Of a stretch of DNA of 64,000 bases, positions 16,851 through 24,527 are shown piece by piece. A program made the position numbers and the translations under genes. Positions within the stretch are counted from its first letter, which is position 1. Every line of letters starts with the position of its first letter. The notes under the pieces are model-generated. The model was not told where the DNA came from. It worked only from the letters and a program-made list of their open reading frames with translations, and did not search any database. Source of the DNA: Rhodobacter sp036398515 (lineage in GTDB: Bacteria; Pseudomonadota; Alphaproteobacteria; Rhodobacterales; Rhodobacteraceae); the NCBI GenBank assembly GCA_036398515.1, contig DASWPI010000080.1, forward strand, positions 1-64,000. Direction: 5' to 3'.

Positions 16851-17288
16851 TCAGGTTTTACGGACGCGGATGATCACGTCGATGCGGCTGACCACGGTGC
16901 CATCGGGCGGTGCGGGCAGACGGGCGATCTCCAGTTCCTCCGCCGGGGCGTCGGACAGGCGGTTTTCCTGTTCCCAGAAGAAATGCGGATGGTCATCGGT
17001 GCGGGTGTCAAAATAGCTGCGCGAGCCATCAACGGTGATTTCGTGCATGATCCCGGCGTCGCAAAACGCCCGCAGGGTATTGTAGACGGTGGCCAACGAG
17101 ACCCGCTCCCCCGCCGACAGCGCCGCGGCATAAAGCGTTTCGGCGGTGACATGGCGGTTTTCGCCATCGCCAACCAGCAGGGCGGCCAGCGACATGCGCT
17201 GCCGCGTCGGACGCAATCCGCCCGTCGCCAGCCAGTCGCGGCCCCGTTGCTGTGCCGCTGCCATCATGATCGCGCGATTTCCATCCAT
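16851..17288 (-). CDS. irr: Fur-family transcriptional regulator, Irr-like
   Basis: A Fur-superfamily regulator of about 145 residues. RPTRQRMSLAALL and HVTAETLYAAALSAGERVSLATVYNTLRAFCDAGI form the winged helix. The dimer/metal domain starts with GSRSYFDTRTDDHPHFFWE. The YFDT segment and the lack of the CxxC zinc sites favour Irr, the alphaproteobacterial iron/haem regulator, over Fur or Zur. Where Bradyrhizobium Irr has three consecutive histidines, this protein has HPH. Several in-frame starts exist (17324, 17309, 17288, 17267); I chose 17288, but none has a strong ribosome-binding site. It diverges from fabA. Confidence 0.85.
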   Translation of the reverse strand: MDGNRAIMMAAAQQRGRDWLATGGLRPTRQRMSLAALLVGDGENRHVTAETLYAAALSAGERVSLATVYNTLRAFCDAGIMHEITVDGSRSYFDTRTDDHPHFFWEQENRLSDAPAEELEIARLPAPPDGTVVSRIDVIIRVRKT

Positions 17289-17441
17289 GCTGAATATATA
17301 GGTCCGCATCAGGCAATGTGACAATGGAAAATTGGACGAATGCCCGGTGTCGCACCCTGCCCGAGTTGCCTTGCCCGAGTTGCTTGCACCCCGGCCCCGC
17401 CGGGTGATAAGGGGAGGGAAATCTACGGGGGACAGGCGCCG

Positions 17442-17951
17442 ATGACAGGCTTTCCGAACAGCTTCGGGAAAGAAGATCTATTGAAATGCGCACGGGGCGA
17501 GCTGTTCGGGCCGGGCAATGCCCAGTTGCCCGCGCCGCCGATGTTGATGATGGATCGTATCACCCAGATTTCGGGCGATTGCGGGCTGCATGGCAAGGGC
17601 CATGTGGTGGCGGAATTCGACATTACCCCCGATCTGTGGTTCTTCGACTGTCATTTTCCGGGCAACCCGATCATGCCGGGCTGTCTGGGGCTGGATGGTC
17701 TGTGGCAGCTGACCGGGTTCAATCTGGGCTGGCGCGGGTGGCTGGGACGTGGCTATGCGTTGGGGGTGGGTGAGGTCAAGCTGACCGGTATGGTCCGCCC
17801 GGATCGCAAGCTGCTGACGTATAAAGTTGATTTCACCAAGGCCGTGCAGACCCGCCGGCTGACCATGGGTGTCGCCGACGGGATCGTCGAGGCCGATGGC
17901 GAAGTGATCTATCAGGTCAAGGACATGAAGGTCGCTCTTTCCGAGAGCTGA
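17442..17951 (+). CDS. fabA: 3-hydroxydecanoyl-ACP dehydratase/isomerase
   Basis: A 169-residue hotdog-fold bifunctional enzyme that dehydrates 3-hydroxydecanoyl-ACP and isomerises the trans-2 product to cis-3, the branch point for unsaturated fatty acids. The catalytic histidine is H71 in FFDCHFPGNPIMPG, and the partner aspartate is D85 in CLGLDGLWQL. I start at 17442 (MTGFPNSF), matching the family N-terminus; in-frame sequence from 17340 is not conserved. It heads the fabA–fabB–fabI operon, with a 19-bp gap to fabB carrying an AAGGAGG site, and faces irr. Confidence 0.96.
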   Translation: MTGFPNSFGKEDLLKCARGELFGPGNAQLPAPPMLMMDRITQISGDCGLHGKGHVVAEFDITPDLWFFDCHFPGNPIMPGCLGLDGLWQLTGFNLGWRGWLGRGYALGVGEVKLTGMVRPDRKLLTYKVDFTKAVQTRRLTMGVADGIVEADGEVIYQVKDMKVALSES

Positions 17952-17970
17952 CCATATCAAGGAGGCCATC

Positions 17971-19200
17971 ATGCGCCGTGTCGTCATCACCGGACTGGGC
18001 ATTGTCTCGCCGATCGGGAACAGTGCTGCCGAGGTTACCGATAGCCTGAAGGCAGGCCGTTCGGGCATCACCGCGAATGCGGATATGATGGAACGTGGAT
18101 TCCGTAGCCAGGTTGCCGGGGCGGTCAATCTGGACGTGACCGAGCATGTGGAAAAACGCACCTTGCGGTTCATGGGGCCGGGGGCGGCCTATGCCTGGAT
18201 CGCGATGGATCAGGCGATCAAGGATGCCGGGCTGACCGAGGCCGAGGTCTCGAATATCCACACCGGGTTGATTGCCGGATCGGGGGGACCGTCGACCTCG
18301 TCGATGTTCGCCGCACATCAGGTGGTGCTGAATTCCGGTGCGCCCAAGCGGATCGGGCCGCTGGCGGTGCCAAAATGCATGTCCTCGACGATTTCGGCCA
18401 ACCTGTCGACGGCGTTCAAGATCAAGGGCATCAGCTATTCGATCACCTCGGCCTGCTCGACCTCGCTGCATTGCATCGGGGCGGCGGCGGAACAGATCGC
18501 CTTTGGCAAACAGGACACGATGTTCGCGGGCGGCGCCGAGGAACTGGACTGGACGCTGTCGTGCCTGTTCGATGCGATGGGGGCGATGTCGTCGAAATAC
18601 AATGCGACACCGGATCGGGCCTCGCGCGCGTTTGACGCGGGCCGGGATGGATTTGTCATCGCCGGGGGTGGTGGCATCGTCGTGCTGGAAGAATTGTCGC
18701 ACGCGCTGGCGCGCGGTGCGAAGATATATGCCGAGGTCACCGGCTTCGCCGCGACCTCGGACGGTCATGACATGGTGGCGCCGTCGGGTGAGGGTGGTGA
18801 ACGCGCGATGCGGTTGGCGCTGAAGAGCCTGCCCGAGGGCCGCAAGGTCGGTTACATCAACGCGCATGGCACCTCGACCCCGGTTGGCGATGTCGGCGAG
18901 GTCGAGGCCGTGCGCCGGGTGTTCGGCCGTGGCCGCACGCCGTTGATCAGCTCGACCAAGTCGATGACCGGGCACAGTCAAGGTGCGACGGGCGCTGCCG
19001 AGGCGATCTATTGCCTGCTGATGCTGAAAGATGATTTCATTGCGCCGTCGATCAATATCGAGACGCTTGATCCCGCCATTGATGCGGGCGAAATTGCAAC
19101 CAAACGTGTGGACAACGCGGGCCTGGATACGGTGATGACCAACAGCTTTGGCTTTGGTGGCACCAATGGGTCGATGTTGTTGTCGAAATATCTGGGGTAG
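17971..19200 (+). CDS. fabB: Beta-ketoacyl-ACP synthase I
   Basis: A 409-residue thiolase-fold condensing enzyme. The nucleophile is C162 in SITSACSTSLHCIG, and the two histidines lie in NAHGTSTPVGD and KSMTGHSQGATGA, giving the Cys-His-His triad of KAS I/II. Pairing with fabA identifies it as FabB, which elongates the cis-3-decenoyl-ACP made by FabA. An AAGGAGG ribosome-binding site precedes the ATG. The stop is four bases before the fabI start, so the two are tightly coupled. Confidence 0.95.
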   Translation: MRRVVITGLGIVSPIGNSAAEVTDSLKAGRSGITANADMMERGFRSQVAGAVNLDVTEHVEKRTLRFMGPGAAYAWIAMDQAIKDAGLTEAEVSNIHTGLIAGSGGPSTSSMFAAHQVVLNSGAPKRIGPLAVPKCMSSTISANLSTAFKIKGISYSITSACSTSLHCIGAAAEQIAFGKQDTMFAGGAEELDWTLSCLFDAMGAMSSKYNATPDRASRAFDAGRDGFVIAGGGGIVVLEELSHALARGAKIYAEVTGFAATSDGHDMVAPSGEGGERAMRLALKSLPEGRKVGYINAHGTSTPVGDVGEVEAVRRVFGRGRTPLISSTKSMTGHSQGATGAAEAIYCLLMLKDDFIAPSINIETLDPAIDAGEIATKRVDNAGLDTVMTNSFGFGGTNGSMLLSKYLG

Positions 19201-19204
19201 GTGC

Positions 19205-19993
19205 ATGGCGGACTTGATGACGGGCAAGCGCGGATTGGTCATGGGGGTTGCCAATGACCATTCCATCGCATGGGGGATTGCCAAGGCGCTGCATGCCGAG
19301 GGTGCGGAGCTGGCCTTTTCCTATCAGGGCGAGGCCTTCGGCAAGCGGGTTGCGCCGTTGGCGGCGTCGGTCGGGTCGGATTTCTTGCTGGATGTCGATG
19401 TGAACAACGATGCCAGCCTGGATGCGGCCTTTGGCCAGTTGCGGGACGCATGGGGCAGCATTGATTTTCTGGTTCATGCCATTGCCTATTCGGACAAAAA
19501 CGAACTGGCCGGGCGGTTTGCCGATACCTCGCGCGAGAATTTCAAGAACTCGATGACGATTTCGGTGTTCAGCTTTATCGACGTGGCGCGGCGGGCGGCG
19601 GAAATCATGCCCAATGGCGGGTCGCTGATCACCATGACCTATGGCGGATCCAGCCGGGTGACGCCGTTCTACAATGTCATGGGCGTTGCCAAGGCCGCGC
19701 TGGAAAGCTCGGTTCTGTATCTGGCGAATGATCTGGGGCCGCAGGGCATTCGGGTCAATGCGATCAGCCCTGGTCCGATGAAAACGCTGGCCGGTGCCGC
19801 GATCGGGGGGGCGCGCAAGACGTTCCGTCATACCGAGGCGAACAGCCCGCTGCGGCAGAACGCGACGCTGGAGGCGGTTGGCGGCACGGCGGTCTGGTTG
19901 TGTTCGGATTATGGCAATTGCTCGACCGGTGATGTGGTCTATGTGGATTGTGGCTATCATGTGCTGGGCATGCCCCAGTCTGAAAACCTGTAA
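19205..19993 (+). CDS. fabI: Enoyl-ACP reductase (NADH)
   Basis: A 263-residue short-chain dehydrogenase-type enoyl-ACP reductase that completes each elongation cycle. GVANDHSIAWGIAK is the modified Rossmann glycine motif of FabI. The catalytic residues are Y146, Y156 and K163, at the same numbers as in E. coli. The residue matching E. coli G93 in the triclosan pocket appears to be alanine (HAIAYSDKN), whereas M159 is kept. I start at the ATG at 19205, four bases after the fabB stop; in-frame sequence from 19148 lies inside fabB. The operon ends with a strong terminator. Confidence 0.95.
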   Translation: MADLMTGKRGLVMGVANDHSIAWGIAKALHAEGAELAFSYQGEAFGKRVAPLAASVGSDFLLDVDVNNDASLDAAFGQLRDAWGSIDFLVHAIAYSDKNELAGRFADTSRENFKNSMTISVFSFIDVARRAAEIMPNGGSLITMTYGGSSRVTPFYNVMGVAKAALESSVLYLANDLGPQGIRVNAISPGPMKTLAGAAIGGARKTFRHTEANSPLRQNATLEAVGGTAVWLCSDYGNCSTGDVVYVDCGYHVLGMPQSENL

Positions 19994-19998
19994 GATCT

Positions 19999-20020
19999 GG
20001 CCCGCGCAAGCGGGCCTTTT
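19999..20020 (+). terminator. Terminator of the fabA-fabB-fabI operon
   Basis: A perfect 7-bp stem (19999–20005 with 20010–20016) with a GCAA tetraloop is followed by four T residues. It overlaps the last base of the convergent hydrolase stop codon. Confidence 0.88.
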
Positions 20021-20844
20021 CATTTGATCCGCAGGAGCCAGTCCCGCAAGGCGGCGATGGCCGGCGCCTCATCCAGAAACGGCACATGCGCCCGGTCCGG
20101 CACCTGGGCGTAGATCATGTCGGGGCGACGGTGCAGCATTTCGGCGGCGGTCCGCGTTGACAGCAGATCCGAGTTCTCGCCCCGGATCAGGCATAGCGGC
20201 ATGCCCGCGCAGGCATCGAACAGCGGCCAGGCGGTGGGGATGGTTTCGCCCTGAAACGCGTCGATGAACGGTTGACGCAGCGCCGGATCGTAATTGATCA
20301 CCGGGCGATCGCCGCGCAGGGCGTAGTGATGCGCCACCTCGGACGCCCAGCGGGACGGCGGCACATTGGCAAAGCCCGGTTTCATCTGCGGCATCCGGGC
20401 GATAAGGTCTTCCACCGTTTTCGCCGCCGGATTGCGGCCCAGATAGTCAAAGATCTTCATCAATCCGGCGTGTTCCAGCACCGGTCCGACATCATTCAGG
20501 CATAGCCCCGACAGCCGCGCCTTGGCGGTGTAGGCCAGATACATCCCGATCAGTCCGCCGCGTGATGTACCCAGAATCGCCGCGCGGTCCAGCCCCAGAT
20601 GATCCAGCAGTTGCAGCGCATCCAGCCCCTCCCGCATCACGGTATAGGTGGCGGCACCGGTGAAATCCGATGCGCCGCGGCCACGGTAATCCATGCGGAT
20701 CAACCGGCATCCGGGCAGATGCGGTGCGACATAGTCAAAATCCGCCATCGTTCGGGTCAAGCCCGACAGTGCCAGAACCGGCACCCCCATGCCGTGATCC
20801 TGATAGGCGATCCGGGCGCCATCATCGGCGATGAAAAATGCCAT
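20020..20844 (-). CDS. Alpha/beta hydrolase
   Basis: A 274-residue alpha/beta-hydrolase-fold protein. The nucleophile elbow is GTSRGG with S94, the acid is the aspartate in GENSDLLS, and the histidine is in DRAHVPFLDEAPAI, giving a complete triad. LSGLTRTMADFDY supplies the oxyanion-hole region and DYRGRGASD is the conserved strand-4 turn. No signal peptide is present. The protein resembles small esterase/lactonase-type hydrolases of unknown substrate. It is convergent with the fab operon and divergent from rpoH2. Confidence 0.85.
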   Translation of the reverse strand: MAFFIADDGARIAYQDHGMGVPVLALSGLTRTMADFDYVAPHLPGCRLIRMDYRGRGASDFTGAATYTVMREGLDALQLLDHLGLDRAAILGTSRGGLIGMYLAYTAKARLSGLCLNDVGPVLEHAGLMKIFDYLGRNPAAKTVEDLIARMPQMKPGFANVPPSRWASEVAHHYALRGDRPVINYDPALRQPFIDAFQGETIPTAWPLFDACAGMPLCLIRGENSDLLSTRTAAEMLHRRPDMIYAQVPDRAHVPFLDEAPAIAALRDWLLRIK

Positions 20845-20923
20845 GCCGATCCCTCGCTAGTCCACTTGGTTCAACATAGGCCCAAATACCGCCTGTGCCA
20901 GCGTCGAAAAGATGTTTCTGACC

Positions 20924-20948
20924 GGAACCTTTTACCGGGCGTAGCGTT
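20924..20948 (+). promoter_or_regulatory. Candidate ECF-sigma promoter upstream of rpoH2
   Basis: GGAAC (20924–20928), a 16-bp spacer, and CGTT (20945–20948) match the GGAAC-N16/17-CGTT form seen at EcfG-type and related ECF sigma promoters. It lies about 85 bp before the rpoH2 start in the correct orientation. Motif match only. Confidence 0.5.
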
Positions 20949-21034
20949 AATGGCGCGTGGCTTCATGCTGCTATTGCAAAGCGCGTCCATCATCGGGGCG
21001 CCGACAGTTGGGTGGGCGACCCGGGAGGCTGGCC

Positions 21035-21910
21035 ATGGCACTGGACGGAATGAACGACGAAACCCTGCCGCGCCGGGCGATGCGCGCGGAATATCTGGAT
21101 GCTGAGACCGAGGTGGCGCTGGCGCGTGCCTGGCGAGACGGGCGCGATGAACTGGCGCTGCATCGGCTGGTGACGGCCTATATGCGGCTGGCGGTGGCGA
21201 TGGCGTCGAAGTTCCGCCGTTACGGCGCGCCGATGAGTGATCTGATCCAGGAAGCGTCACTGGGCCTGATGAAGGCCGCCGACAAGTTTGACCCGGAACG
21301 CGGCGTGCGGTTTTCGACCTATGCGGTGTGGTGGATAAAGGCCTCGATCCAGGAATTCGTGATGCGCAACTGGTCGATGGTGCGCACCGGGTCGACGTCG
21401 TCGCAAAAGGCGTTGTTTTTCAATATGCGCCGGGTGCAGGCGCAGGTGGAACGCGAGGCCGAGGCCGAGGGGGTGACATTGGATTCCGCCCAGATGCGCC
21501 TGCGCGTTGCGCAGGAAATCGGTGTGCCGCTGGCTGATGTCGAGATGATGCAGGGGCGTCTGTCGGGGTCGGACCTGTCGTTGAACGCCACGCAATCGGC
21601 GGATGACGAGGGCCGCGAGTGGGTGGAAACGCTGGAGGATGATGGCGCCACGCCCGAAGAACAGGTGACCGAAAGCCATGACGGGGCGCTGATGAACAAT
21701 TGGCTGTCCGAGGCGATGGGCCTGTTGTCAGTGCGCGAACGCTATATCGTCACCGAGCGGCGGTTGATTGATGATCCGCGCACGCTGGAAAGTCTGGGCA
21801 CCGAACTGGGGCTGTCCAAGGAACGCATCCGTCAGCTGGAGGCGCAGGCCTTTGGCAAGCTGCGCAAGACGCTGGAAACGCATAACGCGGAAATCACCAG
21901 CCTGTTCTGA
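21035..21910 (+). CDS. rpoH2: RNA polymerase sigma-32 family factor (RpoH2-type)
   Basis: A 291-residue group 3-type sigma factor of the RpoH family. Region 2 contains LVTAYMRLAVAMASKFRRYG, the core-binding segment DLIQEASLGLMKAADKFDPERGVRFSTYAVWWIKASIQEFV, and the RpoH box QKALFFNMRR. Region 4 ends with LGLSKERIRQLEAQAFGKL. A GGAGG site lies just upstream of the ATG at 21035. Rhodobacterales usually carry two rpoH genes; the sequence style and lack of an adjacent heat-shock operon suggest the second, oxidative-stress type, but I cannot exclude rpoH1. A possible ECF promoter lies upstream. Confidence 0.87.
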   Translation: MALDGMNDETLPRRAMRAEYLDAETEVALARAWRDGRDELALHRLVTAYMRLAVAMASKFRRYGAPMSDLIQEASLGLMKAADKFDPERGVRFSTYAVWWIKASIQEFVMRNWSMVRTGSTSSQKALFFNMRRVQAQVEREAEAEGVTLDSAQMRLRVAQEIGVPLADVEMMQGRLSGSDLSLNATQSADDEGREWVETLEDDGATPEEQVTESHDGALMNNWLSEAMGLLSVRERYIVTERRLIDDPRTLESLGTELGLSKERIRQLEAQAFGKLRKTLETHNAEITSLF

Positions 21911-21990
21911 GCCACGCTTGCGTGCGGGGACCGGTCCGCATAAGTCTGAACCCAGGGCCGGGCATTTGGGGCCCGGGGGCTGGGGGCGCG

Positions 21991-23190
21991 ATGCTGGCGG
22001 GGAAACGGGTTCTTCTGATCATCGGCGGCGGAATCGCGGCCTATAAATGCTGTGAGCTGATCCGGCTGTTGCGCGGACAGGGGGCCGGTGTGACCCCGGT
22101 GCTGACCCGTGCCGCCGAAGAATTCGTCACGCCGCTGACCATTTCATCCCTGGCGGGGCAGGTGGCGCATCGTGATCTGTTCGATCTGACGCATGAGGCC
22201 GAGATCGGCCATATCCAACTGTCGCGTGCCGCCGATCTGGTGGTGGTGGCACCGGCGACGGCCGATCTGATGGCGAAGATGGCGGGCGGGCTGGCGAATG
22301 ACCTGGCCTCGACGCTGTTGCTGGCGACGGACAAACGGGTGCTGATCGCGCCGGCGATGAATGTGCGGATGTGGGATCATCCCGCGACGCAACGCAATAT
22401 CGCCACGTTGCGCGGCGATGGCGTGCTGTTTGCCGGGCCGAATGTGGGCGACATGGCCTGTGGCGAACACGGGCCGGGGCGGATGGCGGAACCCGTTGAA
22501 ATTCTGGCGGCGATCCGTGACGCGTTGGGTGATGGGCCATTGACCGGGCGGCATGTCCTGGTGACCTCGGGGCCGACGCATGAACCCATTGATCCGGTGC
22601 GTTATATCGCAAACCGGTCCTCGGGCGCGCAGGGCACGGCGATTGCCGCCGAGCTGCGCGATCTGGGGGCGCGGGTGACGTTCATCACCGGTCCGGCCCA
22701 GGTGCCGCCGCCGTCCGGCGTAAGCGTGGTGCGGGTGGAAACCGCGCGTGATATGCAGGCCGCCGTTCAGGCCGCCCTGCCGGTCGAGGTCGCGATTTTT
22801 GCCGCCGCCGTCGCGGATTGGCGGGTGGCGCATACCGCCGAGCAGAAGATGAAAAAGGATGGTTCCGGGCAACCGCCGGTGCTGGACTTTGTCGAGAACC
22901 CCGACATTCTGGCGCAGATATCGCATATGGGTGTGGGGCGGCCCCGATTGGTGGTGGGATTTGCCGCTGAAACCACGGATATCGCCCGCCATGCCACGGA
23001 AAAGCGCGCCCGCAAGGGCTGTGACTGGATCGTCGCCAATGATGTCAGCCCGGCGACGGGGATCATGGGGGGCAGTGAAAACGCAGTAACCGTGATTGAT
23101 GCCGATGGCGTCGAGCAATGGGACCGCATGACAAAAACCGACGTGGCGCGGCGGCTGGCAGCCCGCATCGTCACCGCATTGAAAGGGTAG
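21991..23190 (+). CDS. coaBC: Bifunctional phosphopantothenoylcysteine decarboxylase/synthase
   Basis: A 399-residue CoaBC (Dfp) enzyme performing two consecutive steps of coenzyme A synthesis. The N-terminal flavoprotein CoaC half has GGGIAAYKCCELIRLL, the catalytic histidine in IGHIQLSRAADLVVVAPATAD, the PAMNVRMW loop and the active cysteine in MACGEHGPGRM. The C-terminal CoaB half starts near residue 185 with TSGPTHEPIDPVRYIANRSSG, the CTP-dependent ligase signature. I start at 21991 (MLAGKRV), the conserved beginning. It is followed after 7 bp by dut, then moeB: a compact three-gene operon. Confidence 0.95.
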   Translation: MLAGKRVLLIIGGGIAAYKCCELIRLLRGQGAGVTPVLTRAAEEFVTPLTISSLAGQVAHRDLFDLTHEAEIGHIQLSRAADLVVVAPATADLMAKMAGGLANDLASTLLLATDKRVLIAPAMNVRMWDHPATQRNIATLRGDGVLFAGPNVGDMACGEHGPGRMAEPVEILAAIRDALGDGPLTGRHVLVTSGPTHEPIDPVRYIANRSSGAQGTAIAAELRDLGARVTFITGPAQVPPPSGVSVVRVETARDMQAAVQAALPVEVAIFAAAVADWRVAHTAEQKMKKDGSGQPPVLDFVENPDILAQISHMGVGRPRLVVGFAAETTDIARHATEKRARKGCDWIVANDVSPATGIMGGSENAVTVIDADGVEQWDRMTKTDVARRLAARIVTALKG

Positions 23191-23197
23191 GGCCATA

Positions 23198-23668
23198 ATG
23201 CGACCAATCGTTCGCGTCTTGCATGAGGATTGGGCGGATACGGCGGTGGCGCTGCCGCGCTATGAGACGCCGGGATCGGCCGGGGCCGATATCCGTGCCA
23301 ATCTGTCGCCCGAGGACCGGGCGCAGGGCTTTACCCTGTATCCGATGCAGCGCGCCATTGTGCCCACGGGCTTGCGGGTGGAAATCCCCGAGGGCTTTGA
23401 AATGCAGATCCGGCCGCGCTCGGGGTTGGCACTGAAACACGGGATCAGCCTGCCGAATACGCCCGGCACGATCGACAGCGATTATCGCGGCCCGCTGGGG
23501 GTGTTGCTGATCAATTTCGGGCGGGAACCCTTTGTGATCCAGCACGGCGACCGTATCGCGCAGGCGGTGATCGCCCCGGTGGTGCAGGCGCTGTATGAAA
23601 TCACCGACGACGCCCTGTCGCAGACCGAGCGTGGCGAGGGCGGGTTCGGATCGACCGGCAAACAGTGA
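23198..23668 (+). CDS. dut: dUTP diphosphatase
   Basis: A 156-residue trimeric dUTPase that removes dUTP and supplies dUMP. All five motifs are visible: the N-terminal GSAGADIRANL, RPRSGLALKHGI with the phosphate-binding serine, NTPGTIDSDYRG with the catalytic aspartate, GDRIAQAVIAP, and the C-terminal arm RGEGGFGSTGKQ. It overlaps the following moeB start by one base (TGATG), indicating translational coupling. Length is standard. Confidence 0.96.
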   Translation: MRPIVRVLHEDWADTAVALPRYETPGSAGADIRANLSPEDRAQGFTLYPMQRAIVPTGLRVEIPEGFEMQIRPRSGLALKHGISLPNTPGTIDSDYRGPLGVLLINFGREPFVIQHGDRIAQAVIAPVVQALYEITDDALSQTERGEGGFGSTGKQ

Positions 23669-24426
23669 TGTCGACCCCCTTCGCGCCCGATGAGCTGGAC
23701 CGCTATGCCCGCCACATCCTGTTGCGCGAGGTTGGCGGCACCGGTCAGCGGCGGTTGCGCGACGCCCATGTGCTGGTGGTGGGGGCGGGCGGGCTGGGCG
23801 TGCCGATCTTGCTGTATCTGGCGGCGGCGGGCGTGGGGCATATCACCGTGGTCGATGATGACCGTGTGGCGGTGTCGAACCTGCAACGTCAGGTGATCTT
23901 CCGCAGCGAGGATATCGGCGTCCCCAAGGTTCTGGCGGCACAGGCGGCCCTGCACGGGCTGAACCCGCATGTCACGGTGACCCCGGTTCAGGCGCGGCTG
24001 GACGCCGGGGGCGCGGCGCAGATGGTGCCGGGGCATGATCTTGTGCTGGATGGGACCGATAACTTTGACACAAGGCATCTGGTGAATCGGGCCTGCGTCG
24101 CGGCCGGGGTGCCGCTGATCTCGGGGGCTATCACGCAATGGGAAGGACAGTTGGGCCTGTTCGATCCGGCCCGTGGCGCGCCCTGTCTGGCCTGTGTGTT
24201 TCCGGTGATCCCGGCGGCGGATCTGGTGCCCAGCTGTGCCGAGGCCGGGGTGATGGGCGCATTGCCGGGCATCATCGGTGCGATGATGGCGGCCGAGGCG
24301 ATCAAGGAATTGACCGGGGCCGGGGCGACGTTGCGCGGGCGACTGATCTTGCATGACGCCCTATGGGGTGAAAGCCGCGATATCCGGGTGCGGCGCGATC
24401 CGGCCTGTGCGGTCTGCGGTCAATAG
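23668..24426 (+). CDS. moeB: MoeB/ThiF/HesA-family adenylyltransferase
   Basis: A 252-residue E1-like enzyme that adenylates the C-terminal glycine of a ubiquitin-like sulfur carrier such as MoaD or ThiS. ERYARH-like opening DRYARHILLREVGG, the nucleotide loop GAGGLGVPIL, the SNLQRQ arginine finger segment and DGTDNF are all present. Two CxxC pairs (CLAC near residue 170 and CAVC at the extreme C-terminus) form the structural zinc site. MoeB versus ThiF cannot be settled by neighbours, since coaBC and dut are unrelated; MoeB is the more likely by overall form. It ends the operon before a terminator. Confidence 0.88.
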   Translation: MSTPFAPDELDRYARHILLREVGGTGQRRLRDAHVLVVGAGGLGVPILLYLAAAGVGHITVVDDDRVAVSNLQRQVIFRSEDIGVPKVLAAQAALHGLNPHVTVTPVQARLDAGGAAQMVPGHDLVLDGTDNFDTRHLVNRACVAAGVPLISGAITQWEGQLGLFDPARGAPCLACVFPVIPAADLVPSCAEAGVMGALPGIIGAMMAAEAIKELTGAGATLRGRLILHDALWGESRDIRVRRDPACAVCGQ

Positions 24427-24450
24427 CGCCGACCCACGTATGAACAACGC

Positions 24451-24479
24451 AAAAGGCCGTGCCCCGAAGGGCACGGCCT
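24451..24479. terminator. Terminator between moeB and groEL
   Basis: A perfect 11-bp stem (24454–24464 with 24469–24479) with a 4-nt loop lies between convergent genes. The A run on the plus side gives a T tract for the minus-strand groESL transcript. Confidence 0.8.
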
Positions 24480-24527
24480 GAATGCAGTGCGCATCAGCGG
24501 GGCGCGTGGCCCCGCCTTGGCGGATGA

